DNA of 64,000 bases, taken from the NCBI GenBank assembly GCA_964462125.1, contig CAYWXT010000002.1:4390-68389 (forward strand), given 5' to 3'. This stretch comes from JAWLFY01 sp964462125 (GTDB taxonomy: Bacteria; Planctomycetota; Planctomycetia; Pirellulales; Pirellulaceae). Every line of letters begins with the position of its first letter. Positions within the stretch are counted from its first letter, which is position 1. Shown in pieces: positions 28,248 to 39,713 of the stretch. The notes below the pieces were generated by a model. It was not told the origin of the DNA. It did no database searches and saw only the letters and a program-made list of their open reading frames with translations. The position numbers were made by a program, and so were the translations under genes.

Positions 28248-28296
28248 TGATGCGGCGGAGCGGTGTGAATTCAAACTCTGGACACCTTGAGGTGGG

Positions 28297-28953
28297 ATGA
28301 TGAACGCGAGTGGGATCGGAAAAACGGCGTGGATGGCTGGCTCACTGGTCGTCCTGGCCACCATGCTGTTGACGGGGCACGCGGCCGCGGACGACACCGA
28401 GTGGAAGGAGTTGGTGGGCGAGGATTACAAGCAGCACTGGGAGACCGAGGGAAACTGGATTCAAGAAAACGGTGTGGTCTCCCTGAAGCCGCGGGCCGGC
28501 GAATCGGGCTGGTCCCGCTGGGATGCGTACCTGTGGTCGGATCGCGAATACACCGACTTCGAAATCGAATTCGAGTACAAGCCGGCCGAGAACAGCAACA
28601 GCGGGTTTTACTTCCGCGTCGGCGACCGCGACGATCCGGTCGCCCAGGGGATCGAGGTGCAGATTTACGACTCGCACGGCAAACCGGAAGACAAGCTAAC
28701 CGACCACGACAGCGGCGGGATCATTCCAGGCATTCCCCCAACGAAGAACACGGCCAATCCGACCGGGGAATGGAGCAAGTTCGAAATCGTGAACCAAGAC
28801 GATCAGTTGACCGTGAAGCTCAATGGCGAAGTGGTCAACGAAGTCGATCTGAGCGAAGACCCGTTGAGCTCGCGCCCCCGCACCGGCTACATCGGATTCC
28901 AAGACCATGCGTTGCCGCTGTCATTGCGGAACATCAAAATCCGCGAGCTCTAG
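28297..28953 (+). CDS. Exported DUF1080 (3-keto-disaccharide hydrolase/LamG-like) protein
   Basis: A 218-aa protein with a signal peptide (KTAWMAGSLVVLATMLLTGHAAA). The rest is a beta-rich jelly-roll of the DUF1080 family: WIQENGVVSLKP, FEIEFEYKPAENSNSGFYFR, EVQIYDSHGKPEDK and the C-terminal RTGYIGFQDHALPLSLRNIKI, which is nearly diagnostic. The family includes 3-keto-glycoside hydrolases and is very abundant in planctomycetes. GAGGTGGG just before the start supports either of two adjacent ATGs (28297 or 28300). Its stop codon overlaps that of the convergent AAA+ gene in the shared sequence CTAG. Confidence 0.92.
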   Translation: MMNASGIGKTAWMAGSLVVLATMLLTGHAAADDTEWKELVGEDYKQHWETEGNWIQENGVVSLKPRAGESGWSRWDAYLWSDREYTDFEIEFEYKPAENSNSGFYFRVGDRDDPVAQGIEVQIYDSHGKPEDKLTDHDSGGIIPGIPPTKNTANPTGEWSKFEIVNQDDQLTVKLNGEVVNEVDLSEDPLSSRPRTGYIGFQDHALPLSLRNIKIREL

Positions 28954-30548
28954 GCCGCCCATTTGATCTCGGCCCATTTCGCGGATTGGACCGATTTGCA
29001 GTGAGGACAGCGGATTCGGCGCCCGAGCGAGGCGGGGCGGATCGCGATTCTCTTTTCGCAACCCTCACAGACAAGTCGCAGTCGATGCGGATCGGCGGCG
29101 CGTCGCTGCAGCTCCGTCTCCTCGAGGCCGGGGAGACGTACGTCCGCGGCGGTCAGGGTCGTCAGCAGTGATTCGGACAACTCGGAGACGTCGGCGATGC
29201 GATCGGCCAGTCCCCGGACCGAGTCTTCAAAAGCATTGCGAACCAACCGGCCGTTGCCGAAGTAACGGTCTCGCCGCTGGTAGAGCCAGTCGAATCCGAT
29301 CAACAACTTGTGCCGGGCCTCGGCGGGAAGTTTGTATTGGTTCTTGGCGCACATGAACTCGAAGATGCGTGCCAGATCGACTGGAGTGTAGTCCTCGAAC
29401 TCGATGCGGGTATTGATCCGCGAGACGAGCCCCGGGTTGCTGCGGACCATTTGATCCATCTCATCGCTGTAACCGGCCAGGATCACCGCCAACGAGTCGC
29501 GGTCGTCCTCCATCCGCTTGAGCAGCGTTTGAATCGCCTCCCGTCCATAGGCGTCGTCACCGGAAGCATCGACGAGACTGTATGCTTCGTCGATGAACAA
29601 CACACCGCCGCGAGCGGAATCGCAGAGCCGATTGGTCTTGGTCGCCGTTTGGCCGGCATATTCCGCGACCAAACCGCTGCGATCGGTTTCGATCACCCGT
29701 CCATGCTCCAAGGTCCCCATCGCCCCCAGGACCTGACCGACGATGCGGGCCACGGTGGTCTTGCCGGTGCCCGGGTTGCCGGTGAAAACCATGTGCAGAC
29801 TGATCGGCATCGTCGCCAAGCCGGCGTCGCGGCGCTGTGTCTGCATCCGCAGGAAGTTCGCGTAGGAGCGAACTTGTTGTTTCACCCCGTGGAGTCCGAT
29901 CAGGGCACCGAGTTCGGCCGTGGCAGCCTGCAATCGTTCCTCCCGACTCGCCTCCTGCTCCGCGCCGGCTGCGTTCTGCTCAGCCGTGTTGGAGGAACCC
30001 GCCGCCCCTGGCGGTTGCGTTTGGGAAGTGGCTGGGTAGAGAGACTCATCGAGTTGTCGCTGCAGCGCGTGCAACGCCTCGGACTCTTCCGGCATCGTCA
30101 AGCCATCACACTTGGCGATCAGGTTGGCCAAACGCATCACGACCGTTTCGAGCTGGGCCTTGGAATCGGCCAACGGCGGGTAACGGACGAAGGGGGCAAC
30201 GAGCGACGACCAGTGCAGGCGATCGGCTTGATGAAACAGCTCGGTCGCCGCCTCGCGGAGCTGGCTGCCGCGCAGCAGCTGTCCCCAGAGATGTTCGATC
30301 ATCGCGGCGGCGACCTTTTTCTCCGCAGCCGACCAACGATCGTCGGCGCGAACCACCGTCACATAAACCTTGATCAACACCCCGCGATGCAGATCTTCCA
30401 TCAGGGCCGGGAAACTGCGGGGGTTGCCCTCAAGCAGTGTCGGGTGGCGGCGGGCCATCAGGTCGCCAGCGTTGCGGTACAGCTGATGACAGTCGCGGAT
30501 CACCCGACGAAGCATACCGAGGATGCGAGGGGGATCGGGTGGATTCAT
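28950..30548 (-). CDS. CbbX/SpoVK-type AAA+ ATPase with N-terminal helical domain and C-terminal zinc ribbon
   Basis: A 532-aa cytoplasmic protein. Residues about 1-170 are helical and contain a TerB-like stretch (WSAAEKKVAAAMIEHLWG). A Gly/Ala-rich linker leads to an AAA+ module of the CbbX/SpoVK group: Walker A FTGNPGTGKTTVAR near residue 255, pore-type segment SGLVAEYAGQTATKT, Walker B GGVLFIDEAYSL near 315, sensor 1 VILAGYSDEMDQM and SRINTRIEFEDYTP. The last 45 residues form a four-cysteine zinc ribbon (CEGCEK then CPHCKSV). CbbX proteins remodel client proteins; no RuBisCO is nearby, so this one has another client. The stop overlaps the convergent DUF1080 stop. The fusion of the three parts is uncommon in my experience. 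Confidence 0.88.
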   Translation of the reverse strand: MNPPDPPRILGMLRRVIRDCHQLYRNAGDLMARRHPTLLEGNPRSFPALMEDLHRGVLIKVYVTVVRADDRWSAAEKKVAAAMIEHLWGQLLRGSQLREAATELFHQADRLHWSSLVAPFVRYPPLADSKAQLETVVMRLANLIAKCDGLTMPEESEALHALQRQLDESLYPATSQTQPPGAAGSSNTAEQNAAGAEQEASREERLQAATAELGALIGLHGVKQQVRSYANFLRMQTQRRDAGLATMPISLHMVFTGNPGTGKTTVARIVGQVLGAMGTLEHGRVIETDRSGLVAEYAGQTATKTNRLCDSARGGVLFIDEAYSLVDASGDDAYGREAIQTLLKRMEDDRDSLAVILAGYSDEMDQMVRSNPGLVSRINTRIEFEDYTPVDLARIFEFMCAKNQYKLPAEARHKLLIGFDWLYQRRDRYFGNGRLVRNAFEDSVRGLADRIADVSELSESLLTTLTAADVRLPGLEETELQRRAADPHRLRLVCEGCEKRIAIRPASLGRRIRCPHCKSVQSAKWAEIKWAA

Positions 30549-30703
30549 GAAACTGCGACGCGATGCGGGGGCGTACTCAATAAGACGGGGCCGTCACGCG
30601 GGGCCATCGGTCACCTACCCCGGGTAACAACGTCCCCGGTCGCAATCGCCCGCCCCGGCAGGAGGGCGGAGATTGCAGTTCCGACCGCCGACTTGGCCGC
30701 AGC

Positions 30704-32461
30704 TCATTTTATCCCATGCATCATCCGCTTGAGCCACGGGGAGAGGGCGAAGATGACGAACCCGGCGGCAATCGGGAGCACGACCAACAGCAGATAAAAC
30801 CCGGGCAGTCCCTCCAGGATAAACGTCATCTCCGCCTCGACCCCCGGCTCCTCCGGGACGAACTTGGTCGAGAACCGTGCCACCAGGCCGGCGAGCAGGT
30901 TCGAGAGGGCAAAGGTGAAGAACCACAATCCCATCATCAGCGATTGAAGTCGCGTCGGGGCCAACTTCGTCACCATCGATAGTCCGACCGGGGACAGGCA
31001 TAGCTCGCCCCAGGTGTAAACGATGTAAGTCAGCAGCAACCAATGGGGGCCGGCGAGGCTTCCGTCCTGCGTTTTCAACGAAGCCCCCACCATGGCGAGG
31101 AAGGCGAGGCCGAGGAGCCACAGGCCGAGCGAAAACTTGACCGGGGTCGAAGGCCCGATGCCGCGGCGGTCGAGCCAAATCCAGAGCCAAGAAAAGAAAG
31201 GGGCGAAAATCAGGATCGTGAGCGGATTGACCGACTGGTAATACTCAGCCGGAAACCCAGGCGGGCTGAAGAGCCCGAACAGCGTTCGATCGGTGTTCCG
31301 CTCGGCAAACACGTTCATCGATGAGCCGGCCTGTTCGAATGCGGTCCAAAAAAAGATGTTGCCGATGAACGCCAGGATCAAAATCACCGCCAGGGGCCCA
31401 CGCTCTTGCTGTTTCTGGACCGCCAGGAACCACGCCGCGACCGCCACCACCACGCCGGTAACCAACCCCGCCATCCCATAAACGCCCACCGCGTTTGCCA
31501 GCTTGGACCAAGCCGCCATGATCGGTTCGAGCCCACCGGCGACGAACAGCACCAGCGGCAGCAGCGGGATGCCGATCAGGATGATCGTTCCGACTACCAC
31601 CACGCGGCGGCTGCTTCGGATCACCGCCTCCGACGGCGGGTCCCCGATGCCGTGCAGATGTCGTGGGCGAAAAGCTTGGTAGAAAAGCAGGCCGACCACC
31701 ATGCCGACCGCCGCGGCGCCGAAGCCCCAATGCCAGCCGACGAACTTGGCGAGCGAGCCGGCGACCAGGGGCGCAAAGAACGCCCCCAGGTTGATGCCCA
31801 TGTAGAAGATCGTGAAGCCGGAATCGCGCCGCGGGTCATTCTCGCGGTACAACTGCCCCACCATCACGCTCACACAAGGCTTGAAAAAACCGGTGCCGAT
31901 GATGATCAGCGTGCATCCGAACAAGAAACACATCAGCGCCCCGCCGCCCTCGGTCAGCGACACCGTGACGCCCGACTCGTAGGGGAAAAATGCCATCCCC
32001 GCCAAGGCAATGTGTCCGAGCGCAATGATCCACCCCCCGAGCAACATCGAGCGGTGCGTTCCCAACCGACGGTCAGCCACCATGCCACCGAAGATCGACG
32101 TCAAATAAACCATGAATGTGTAGACACCGTACAGCGTGTACGCGTTGGCGTCCGTCCAGCCAAACCCCGGATTTTCGTTGACACTGCCATCCTCGAGCAG
32201 CTCGCCCGTCGATGCGATCAAGAACAGCACAAACAGCGCCCGCATCCCGTAGTAGCTGAACCGTTCCCACATCTCCGTGATGAACAGCACCCACAGCCCG
32301 GGCGGCTGGCGGTGTTCCAGTTCAGCCGGCGGTGGGGCCGACGGCGGCTCCTTGTCGATCTCCACCTCGGAAAGGTGCAGCGGATTCGACTCCGGGCGAG
32401 TGCCGTCGTCACCGGGAGCGCCGGGGTCTTTCGATTCATCGCTCATCGATTCATCGCTCAT
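30704..32461 (-). CDS. POT/PTR family proton-dependent peptide transporter
   Basis: About 585 aa with about 12-14 membrane helices. Family marks are FITEMWERFSYYGMRALFVLF in the first helix (the ExxER-type proton-coupling motif reads EMWERFSYYG), FGGMVADRRLGTHRSMLLGG, FYMGINLGAFFAPLVAG (PTR2 signature region) and GELCLSPVGLSMVTKLAP. The acidic N-terminal tail of about 50 residues begins with a duplicated MSDES produced by a 15-bp tandem repeat, so either ATG (32461 or 32446) could start translation. The diguanylate cyclase gene lies just upstream on the same strand (33 bp), suggesting one transcript. Confidence 0.93.
   Translation of the reverse strand: MSDESMSDESKDPGAPGDDGTRPESNPLHLSEVEIDKEPPSAPPPAELEHRQPPGLWVLFITEMWERFSYYGMRALFVLFLIASTGELLEDGSVNENPGFGWTDANAYTLYGVYTFMVYLTSIFGGMVADRRLGTHRSMLLGGWIIALGHIALAGMAFFPYESGVTVSLTEGGGALMCFLFGCTLIIIGTGFFKPCVSVMVGQLYRENDPRRDSGFTIFYMGINLGAFFAPLVAGSLAKFVGWHWGFGAAAVGMVVGLLFYQAFRPRHLHGIGDPPSEAVIRSSRRVVVVGTIILIGIPLLPLVLFVAGGLEPIMAAWSKLANAVGVYGMAGLVTGVVVAVAAWFLAVQKQQERGPLAVILILAFIGNIFFWTAFEQAGSSMNVFAERNTDRTLFGLFSPPGFPAEYYQSVNPLTILIFAPFFSWLWIWLDRRGIGPSTPVKFSLGLWLLGLAFLAMVGASLKTQDGSLAGPHWLLLTYIVYTWGELCLSPVGLSMVTKLAPTRLQSLMMGLWFFTFALSNLLAGLVARFSTKFVPEEPGVEAEMTFILEGLPGFYLLLVVLPIAAGFVIFALSPWLKRMMHGIK
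32432..32461. repeat. Perfect 15-bp tandem duplication at the peptide transporter start
   Basis: Two identical 15-bp units (32432-32446 and 32447-32461) duplicate the first five codons, including the start codon, so the protein begins MSDESMSDES. The duplication keeps frame and provides two equivalent start codons. Confidence 0.9.
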
Positions 32462-32494
32462 CGCGTAGGAGGTTGATCGCAAGGGGCGGCCCAA

Positions 32495-33409
32495 CTACCG
32501 CGCCACCTCGGGGGCGCCGACCAGGGAGGGACCGCGACCATCGTGGAAGTAAACCCGGTTGCGGCCGATCTTCTTGGCCGCATACAGCGCCTCGTCAGCG
32601 CGTCGGATGACCGGAGCGACCACCAAGTCGTCTCGTGGCTCGCTGAGCCCCACACTGATGGTCACCTCCAGCGTCACCGAGCCGCAATCGATCCGCTCGT
32701 GGGAGATCTTGCGCCTCAACTCGTTCATCGTTTCGGCCACCTGAGCCAGCGGGCCGTCGCTGATCACGGCAAACTCCTCACCACCGAATCGGCCGACGAA
32801 ATGTGCCTCGTCAAGTTCCGCGTGGAGCATGGCCGCGATTCGCTGCAGCACCTGGTCGCCCACCGGATGGCCGTAGGTGTCGTTGACCACCTTGAAGTGG
32901 TCGATATCGATCAGGGCCAGCACGAACTTGGGGCCTCCCTTGCGGTAGGCGACGAACCGCTGCTCAAGCTGTTGGTCCACAGCGCGGCGGTTGGAAATCC
33001 CGGTCAACCCGTCGGTGCGGGCTTCGCTCAGGTAGCTCTCGATCTGACGCGTCTGCTGGTCCAATTGCTTCTCCGCCGCCTCCAGCCGGGACTGCAACTG
33101 AGCGCTGTTGGTCATGATCTGGTGGAGCAGCGAGAGAACACGATTTTGCCCTGGTTGCTTTGCCATCGATTCGCGCACCGCGTCCTCGACTTCCCCTAGT
33201 CGCGATTGGTAGTCCGAAACGTCCCCGGCGTATTCGCTCGCCCACTGTCCGAGTTCCTGCAGCAGTTGCAGCATTCGCTCCCGTTCGGCCTCGTCCCATT
33301 GGCCGTCCGATGCAGGGGGATGGAGTTTCCGGCCGAGGAGGAACCCCAAGCCGAGCAACACCAAGCCGAGCAGCGATCCGGCCACAATCACCAGCGCGTT
33401 TCCGGGCAT
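32495..33409 (-). CDS. Membrane-anchored diguanylate cyclase (GGDEF)
   Basis: About 304 aa from the ATG at 33409, which has AAGGA 8 nt upstream; a TTG at 33427 is less likely. One N-terminal membrane helix (ALVIVAGSLLGLVLLGLGFLL) is followed by a coiled-coil region (LQSRLEAAEKQLDQQTRQIE) and a GGDEF domain. That domain shows DGLTGISNRRA, LIDIDHFKVVNDTYGHPVGD, the active site RFGGEEF and ADEALYAAKKIGRN. It should make cyclic di-GMP. The position of the inhibitory RxxD site reads DEAH, so product feedback inhibition is probably absent. No sensory domain is recognised outside the coiled coil. It lies upstream of the peptide transporter. Confidence 0.93.
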   Translation of the reverse strand: MPGNALVIVAGSLLGLVLLGLGFLLGRKLHPPASDGQWDEAERERMLQLLQELGQWASEYAGDVSDYQSRLGEVEDAVRESMAKQPGQNRVLSLLHQIMTNSAQLQSRLEAAEKQLDQQTRQIESYLSEARTDGLTGISNRRAVDQQLEQRFVAYRKGGPKFVLALIDIDHFKVVNDTYGHPVGDQVLQRIAAMLHAELDEAHFVGRFGGEEFAVISDGPLAQVAETMNELRRKISHERIDCGSVTLEVTISVGLSEPRDDLVVAPVIRRADEALYAAKKIGRNRVYFHDGRGPSLVGAPEVAR

Positions 33410-33473
33410 CTTGCGAATCCTTGTCAACGGCGGGCCGAGACGACCAGCCCCCTCGAGAGACGACCGGCCAGCA

Positions 33474-34715
<1,242 letters not shown>

Positions 34716-34957
34716 CCCTGAATTGCTCCTTGCTCGCTCCCACCAATCGTTCCAGCCTACCAAATAGGCTCTCTGCGGTGGGACGTCGAGATCAAGTTCC
34801 AGCCGAAATTGGCCTGACGTTTGCTCTGCGTTCCAACTGAGTCCGTTAGGTCTGCCGCTGCGACAGCCCCCAGAGGGATGCCGTGAGACGAGCGGCGTGA
34901 GGCGAACAGCTGGCCGACAACATCCGTAGTCGAGCTGTGGTCTGTCGCCAAGGTTGT

Positions 34958-35002
34958 GCATTGACACCCGAGGCATTCACACCCGAGGCATTCACACCCG
35001 AG
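34958..35002. repeat. Three tandem 15-bp repeats before degP
   Basis: The 301-bp divergent gap 34716-35016 between glgC and the protease gene contains no gene. At its degP end are three units of GCATTCACACCCGAG (34958-34972, with one substitution, 34973-34987, 34988-35002). The last unit runs into GAGGAG at 35000-35005, the best ribosome binding site for degP, 11 nt before its ATG. Confidence 0.88.
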
Positions 35003-35016
35003 GAGTCCAAACCGAT

Positions 35017-36513
35017 ATGCGTAATCGAACCAAGAACGTGAGCCTGGCGCTCGCCTCGATGATCCTGGGGGCCCTGCTGACCGGACTTGTGCTGAGCCTG
35101 CCTCAAGGGACCCACAGCGACGTCTATGCGCAGCAGCTCGATGCCTCTGCCGAGGCGCGCAAGAGTCTCGAAGCGGCCGAAGATCTCTCGTCCGCCTTTC
35201 GCACCGTCGCCGAGGCGATGCGGCCAAGCGTGGTCAGTATCCGCACCGTCTTCGCCGCCGAGGAAGGGGAGCGGGGAATGCCGCCGCAATTGCGAGGGAT
35301 TCCTGACTGGATGCTCGAAGACTTCTTCGGTGACCTGGATCAGTTCCGCAGGCAACCCAGGCAACCGGAACGGCGCGGGATGGGCAGCGGCGTGATCGTG
35401 CGCGAGGACGGTTACGTATTGACCAACAATCACGTCGTCGAAGGGGCCGACGAGGTGCGGGTTCAACTCAGCGACGGCCGCACCGTCAGCGGCGAGATCG
35501 TCGGCACCGACCCGGAAACCGACCTGGCGGTTCTGAAAATCGACGCCACCGGACTCCAGCCCGCCCCCCTTGGCAACTCCGAGGCGATCCGCGTGGGCGA
35601 TTGGGTCCTGGCCGTCGGCAGCCCCTTTGGGCTCGACCAGACCGTCACGGCCGGGATCATCAGCGGCAAGAACCGTGTTCAAGGAATCGTCGGAGACGGT
35701 CGCGGCTTTGAGGACTTCCTGCAGACCGATGCGGCGATCAACCCGGGCAACTCCGGCGGCCCCCTGGTGAACCTCAAAGGGGAATTGATCGGAATCAACA
35801 CCGCGATCCTGTCGCGCACCGGAGGCAGTGCCGGGGTCGGGTTTGCGATCCCCGTCTCGCTTGCCAAACCAGTGCTCACCTCCATCATCGAGACGGGCGA
35901 AGTCCGCCGCGGCTTCTTGGGTGCTCAGGTAGGCGACGTGAATCCAGATATCGTCGAAGAATACAACTTGCAAGTCGATCGCGGCGCCTTGATCAGCGGC
36001 GTCGTCGACGATCAACCGGCAGATAAAGCAGGGTTGATGCCAGGCGATGTCGTCACCAAGGTCAATGGGCGCGAGGTCCGCAGCGGTACCCAAGTCCGTA
36101 ATTTCGTCGCCAGTCAGTCGCCAGGATCGGTCGTCGAGATGGAAGTCGACCGGGACGGGGAGACGCTGCAAGTTGAAGTTACCCTCGGCGAGCGGACCGA
36201 TGAAGCGCTGGCCATGTTCGGCCGCGGCGACCTGTTCGGCGCCCAGCTGATCCCCGTCACCCCCGAGTCGGCTGCCAAGTACGGCTATCCCGATCTGGAA
36301 AGCGGACTGATCGTCACCGGCGTCGAAGACGACAGCTTGGCCGCTCAAGGTGGCTTGGAAGTCGGCGACGCCATCGTGCGGGCCGGTGGGGTCGAAGTCG
36401 AGTCGGTGCAGCAACTCGCCGAAATCTTCGAACAGGCCGAACAACGCGAGCTGAACCTCCGCGTCGTCGTCCGCCGCGGCAACGCGAGGTTCATGCTCGT
36501 GTTCCAGCCCTGA
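35017..36513 (+). CDS. degP: HtrA/DegP-type serine protease with two PDZ domains
   Basis: About 498 aa from MRNRTKNVSLALASM; an ATG at 34954 reads through the tandem repeats and is rejected. A signal anchor or signal peptide (LALASMILGALLTGLVLSL) directs export. The trypsin-like domain has the triad H139 (TNNHVVEGAD), D169 (ETDLAVLKID) and S246 (NPGNSGGPL). Two PDZ domains follow (RGFLGAQVGDVNPD to GEDR-type carrier strand, then FGAQLIPVTPESA with SGLIVTGVEDDSLAAQGGL). It acts as periplasmic protease/chaperone in protein quality control. mutL follows after 121 bp on the same strand. Confidence 0.95.
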   Translation: MRNRTKNVSLALASMILGALLTGLVLSLPQGTHSDVYAQQLDASAEARKSLEAAEDLSSAFRTVAEAMRPSVVSIRTVFAAEEGERGMPPQLRGIPDWMLEDFFGDLDQFRRQPRQPERRGMGSGVIVREDGYVLTNNHVVEGADEVRVQLSDGRTVSGEIVGTDPETDLAVLKIDATGLQPAPLGNSEAIRVGDWVLAVGSPFGLDQTVTAGIISGKNRVQGIVGDGRGFEDFLQTDAAINPGNSGGPLVNLKGELIGINTAILSRTGGSAGVGFAIPVSLAKPVLTSIIETGEVRRGFLGAQVGDVNPDIVEEYNLQVDRGALISGVVDDQPADKAGLMPGDVVTKVNGREVRSGTQVRNFVASQSPGSVVEMEVDRDGETLQVEVTLGERTDEALAMFGRGDLFGAQLIPVTPESAAKYGYPDLESGLIVTGVEDDSLAAQGGLEVGDAIVRAGGVEVESVQQLAEIFEQAEQRELNLRVVVRRGNARFMLVFQP

Positions 36514-36634
36514 GCGACGGTAGCCGCGACGTTACCACCGCCTGCCAGCCCCTGTCGAACGCCACCGAATCAGCCGCCAAAGCTGACGGCGGATTCGGTT
36601 GGTCAATTGGCTTCCCGGCGGTACACTGATCGCC

Positions 36635-38656
36635 ATGACCACCGCCACACAACGGCCGACCATCCGGCAGCTTCCGCCAAACCTGGTCAACCAGATTGCA
36701 GCGGGGGAAGTGATCGAACGCCCCGCCTCGGTGGTCAAAGAACTGCTGGAGAACAGCATCGATGCAGGATCGCACCGGATCGAAGTGACGATCACCGGGG
36801 GCGGGACCGAGTCGATCCGGATCAGCGACGATGGCTGTGGGATCGCCCCGGAGCAGCTGCCCCTGGCGGTGACCAGCCACGCGACGAGCAAGCTGCCCGA
36901 TGACGAGACGCTGTTCCACGTCGGCACCCTCGGCTTTCGCGGTGAAGCCCTGGCGTCGATCGCCAGTGTCTCGCAATTGGCCGTCCGCAGCCGGGTCGAA
37001 GGGGACGAGGGCGGCCAGGAGATCAACGTCCGGGGAGGCGTCATCGAGACGCCCACCCCCTGCGGCTGTCCGGTCGGCACCGTCGTCGAAGTCCGCCAGC
37101 TCTTCTTCAACACCCCCGTCCGCCGACGGTTCCTAAAAACCGAGACGACCGAGCGGGGGCATTTGCTCGAAGCCTTCACCCGGTTGGCACTGGCCAATCC
37201 CCGCGTCCATTTTGTGCTCCGCAGCGGCGACAAAACGCTGCACGATCTCCCCCCCACGACCCGCTGGTCGGACCGCATCGAGGCATTCTTCGGCAAGGAA
37301 ATCTCCGGGGCATTGATCCCGATCGACAATGACGATGGGCAAGTTCACGTCAACGGCTACGTCTGTGACCCCTCGGTCAGCCGCGGCAACACGCGGCTGC
37401 AGTACCTGTTTCTCAACGGCCGGCATATCCGCGACCGCGCCCTGCAACACGCCCTCGGCGAAGCCTACCGGGGACTGCTGATGGTCGGCCGGCAACCGGT
37501 CTGCTTCCTGCGGCTCCAAATGCCGCCGGAGATGGTCGATGTCAACGTCCATCCGACGAAGCTGGAGGTCCGCTTCACCGATGGTGGACGGGTCTACAGC
37601 CGCCTGCTGCAGACGCTGCGGCATCATTTCTTGAGCACCGACATGACCCACCGCGTCGGGCCGCCGCCGGTCGACGAATCCGCAGAACTGCGGTCGGTCC
37701 CCGAAAGTGTCCTCGGGATGTCTCCCCGCCAGGCGGAAAATCAGCGTCAATCGGTGATCGACTGGGCTCGCACCGGAACCACCAACCGAGCGCCCGAAGA
37801 GGACCGCCCCGCGGACGTCACCGGCACCGCCCAACCCGCCTCCACGCTGCCCACCAGTGCCCCTTTCGCGAACCGAGTTCCCGAGTTTCAACCCTTTCCC
37901 GGTCCCAGCGGCGGCGCCGCGTCGATCCCCGCCGGCAATGCGGCCGGACACGCTTCCCACGGTCCCACGGCAACGCCACTCGACGAGGCGGCGCCGTGGG
38001 AACAAGGTGCTGCGGCCGCTGCGGTGGAGGCCAGCAGCGGTGAGGAGGATCGCCCCAGCGTTGGTTATCTCGGTTTCCAAGTCCATCATCGCTACCTGGT
38101 GACCCAGGACGAAGCCGGAATGGTGGTGATCGACCAACACGCCCTCCATGAACGTGTGCTCTATGAGCGCGTGTGTGCCAAGGTGTTGCGTGAAGGGAGC
38201 AGCCTGGAGTCGCAGAAACTGCTCGTCCCCGAACCGGTTTCGCTAACCCCGTCCGAACGGGCGGCAGCCTTGGAAGCACGCGAGGCGCTCGCCCGAGTCG
38301 GCCTGGAGGTCGAGGACTTCGGGGGCGAGTCGATCCTGATCCGTTCCTATCCCGCGATGCTCCGCAATGCCGCCCCGGCGGAGATGCTGCGGACGTTGCT
38401 CGAAACGTTGCTCGGTGCCGGCAAACAACCCGACCCCAAGGACCTGCTGAATCATTTGCTCAGCACGATCGCCTGCAAAGCGGCCGTCAAGGCGGGGGAC
38501 CCCCTGCGTCCCGAAGAGATCACCAGCTTGCTCGAACAGCGGGACCTGTATCACGATACGCACCACTGTCCGCACGGCCGGCCGACGGCGCTGTTCTTCA
38601 GCCGCGAGGAGCTCGATCGGATGTTCGGCCGGCTCGGTCCCCGCGGGCGCGGTTGA
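36635..38656 (+). CDS. mutL: DNA mismatch repair protein MutL (endonuclease type)
   Basis: About 673 aa starting at MTTATQRPTIRQLPP. The N-terminal GHKL ATPase has KELLENSIDAGS, ISDDGCGI, HATSKL and GFRGEALASIASV. A Pro/Ala-rich linker of about 120 residues leads to the C-terminal dimerisation domain. This carries the endonuclease motif DQHALHERVLYE (fits DQHA-x2-E-x4-E) near residue 500, the ACKAAVKAG motif and the CPHGRP zinc site, so it is a nicking MutL as in organisms without MutH. No mutS lies in the window. Confidence 0.97.
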   Translation: MTTATQRPTIRQLPPNLVNQIAAGEVIERPASVVKELLENSIDAGSHRIEVTITGGGTESIRISDDGCGIAPEQLPLAVTSHATSKLPDDETLFHVGTLGFRGEALASIASVSQLAVRSRVEGDEGGQEINVRGGVIETPTPCGCPVGTVVEVRQLFFNTPVRRRFLKTETTERGHLLEAFTRLALANPRVHFVLRSGDKTLHDLPPTTRWSDRIEAFFGKEISGALIPIDNDDGQVHVNGYVCDPSVSRGNTRLQYLFLNGRHIRDRALQHALGEAYRGLLMVGRQPVCFLRLQMPPEMVDVNVHPTKLEVRFTDGGRVYSRLLQTLRHHFLSTDMTHRVGPPPVDESAELRSVPESVLGMSPRQAENQRQSVIDWARTGTTNRAPEEDRPADVTGTAQPASTLPTSAPFANRVPEFQPFPGPSGGAASIPAGNAAGHASHGPTATPLDEAAPWEQGAAAAAVEASSGEEDRPSVGYLGFQVHHRYLVTQDEAGMVVIDQHALHERVLYERVCAKVLREGSSLESQKLLVPEPVSLTPSERAAALEAREALARVGLEVEDFGGESILIRSYPAMLRNAAPAEMLRTLLETLLGAGKQPDPKDLLNHLLSTIACKAAVKAGDPLRPEEITSLLEQRDLYHDTHHCPHGRPTALFFSREELDRMFGRLGPRGRG

Positions 38657-38747
38657 GATTGCCACGTTCCATGTTTTGCCGAATGATTTCCTGAGTCGGC
38701 TATCCGAGTCGGACCGAATCTTGATCCCAACTTCCCCGGGCCTCCCC

Positions 38748-39709
<962 letters not shown>

Positions 39710-39713
<4 letters not shown>

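Noticed and set aside
29310..30797. 495-residue plus-strand open frame
   Set aside because: Antisense to the AAA+ gene with intact Walker motifs.
34954..35016. Upstream start for degP encoding TRGIHTRGIHTRG
   Set aside because: This is the translated tandem repeat; the ATG at 35017 has GAGGAG in front and directly precedes the signal segment.
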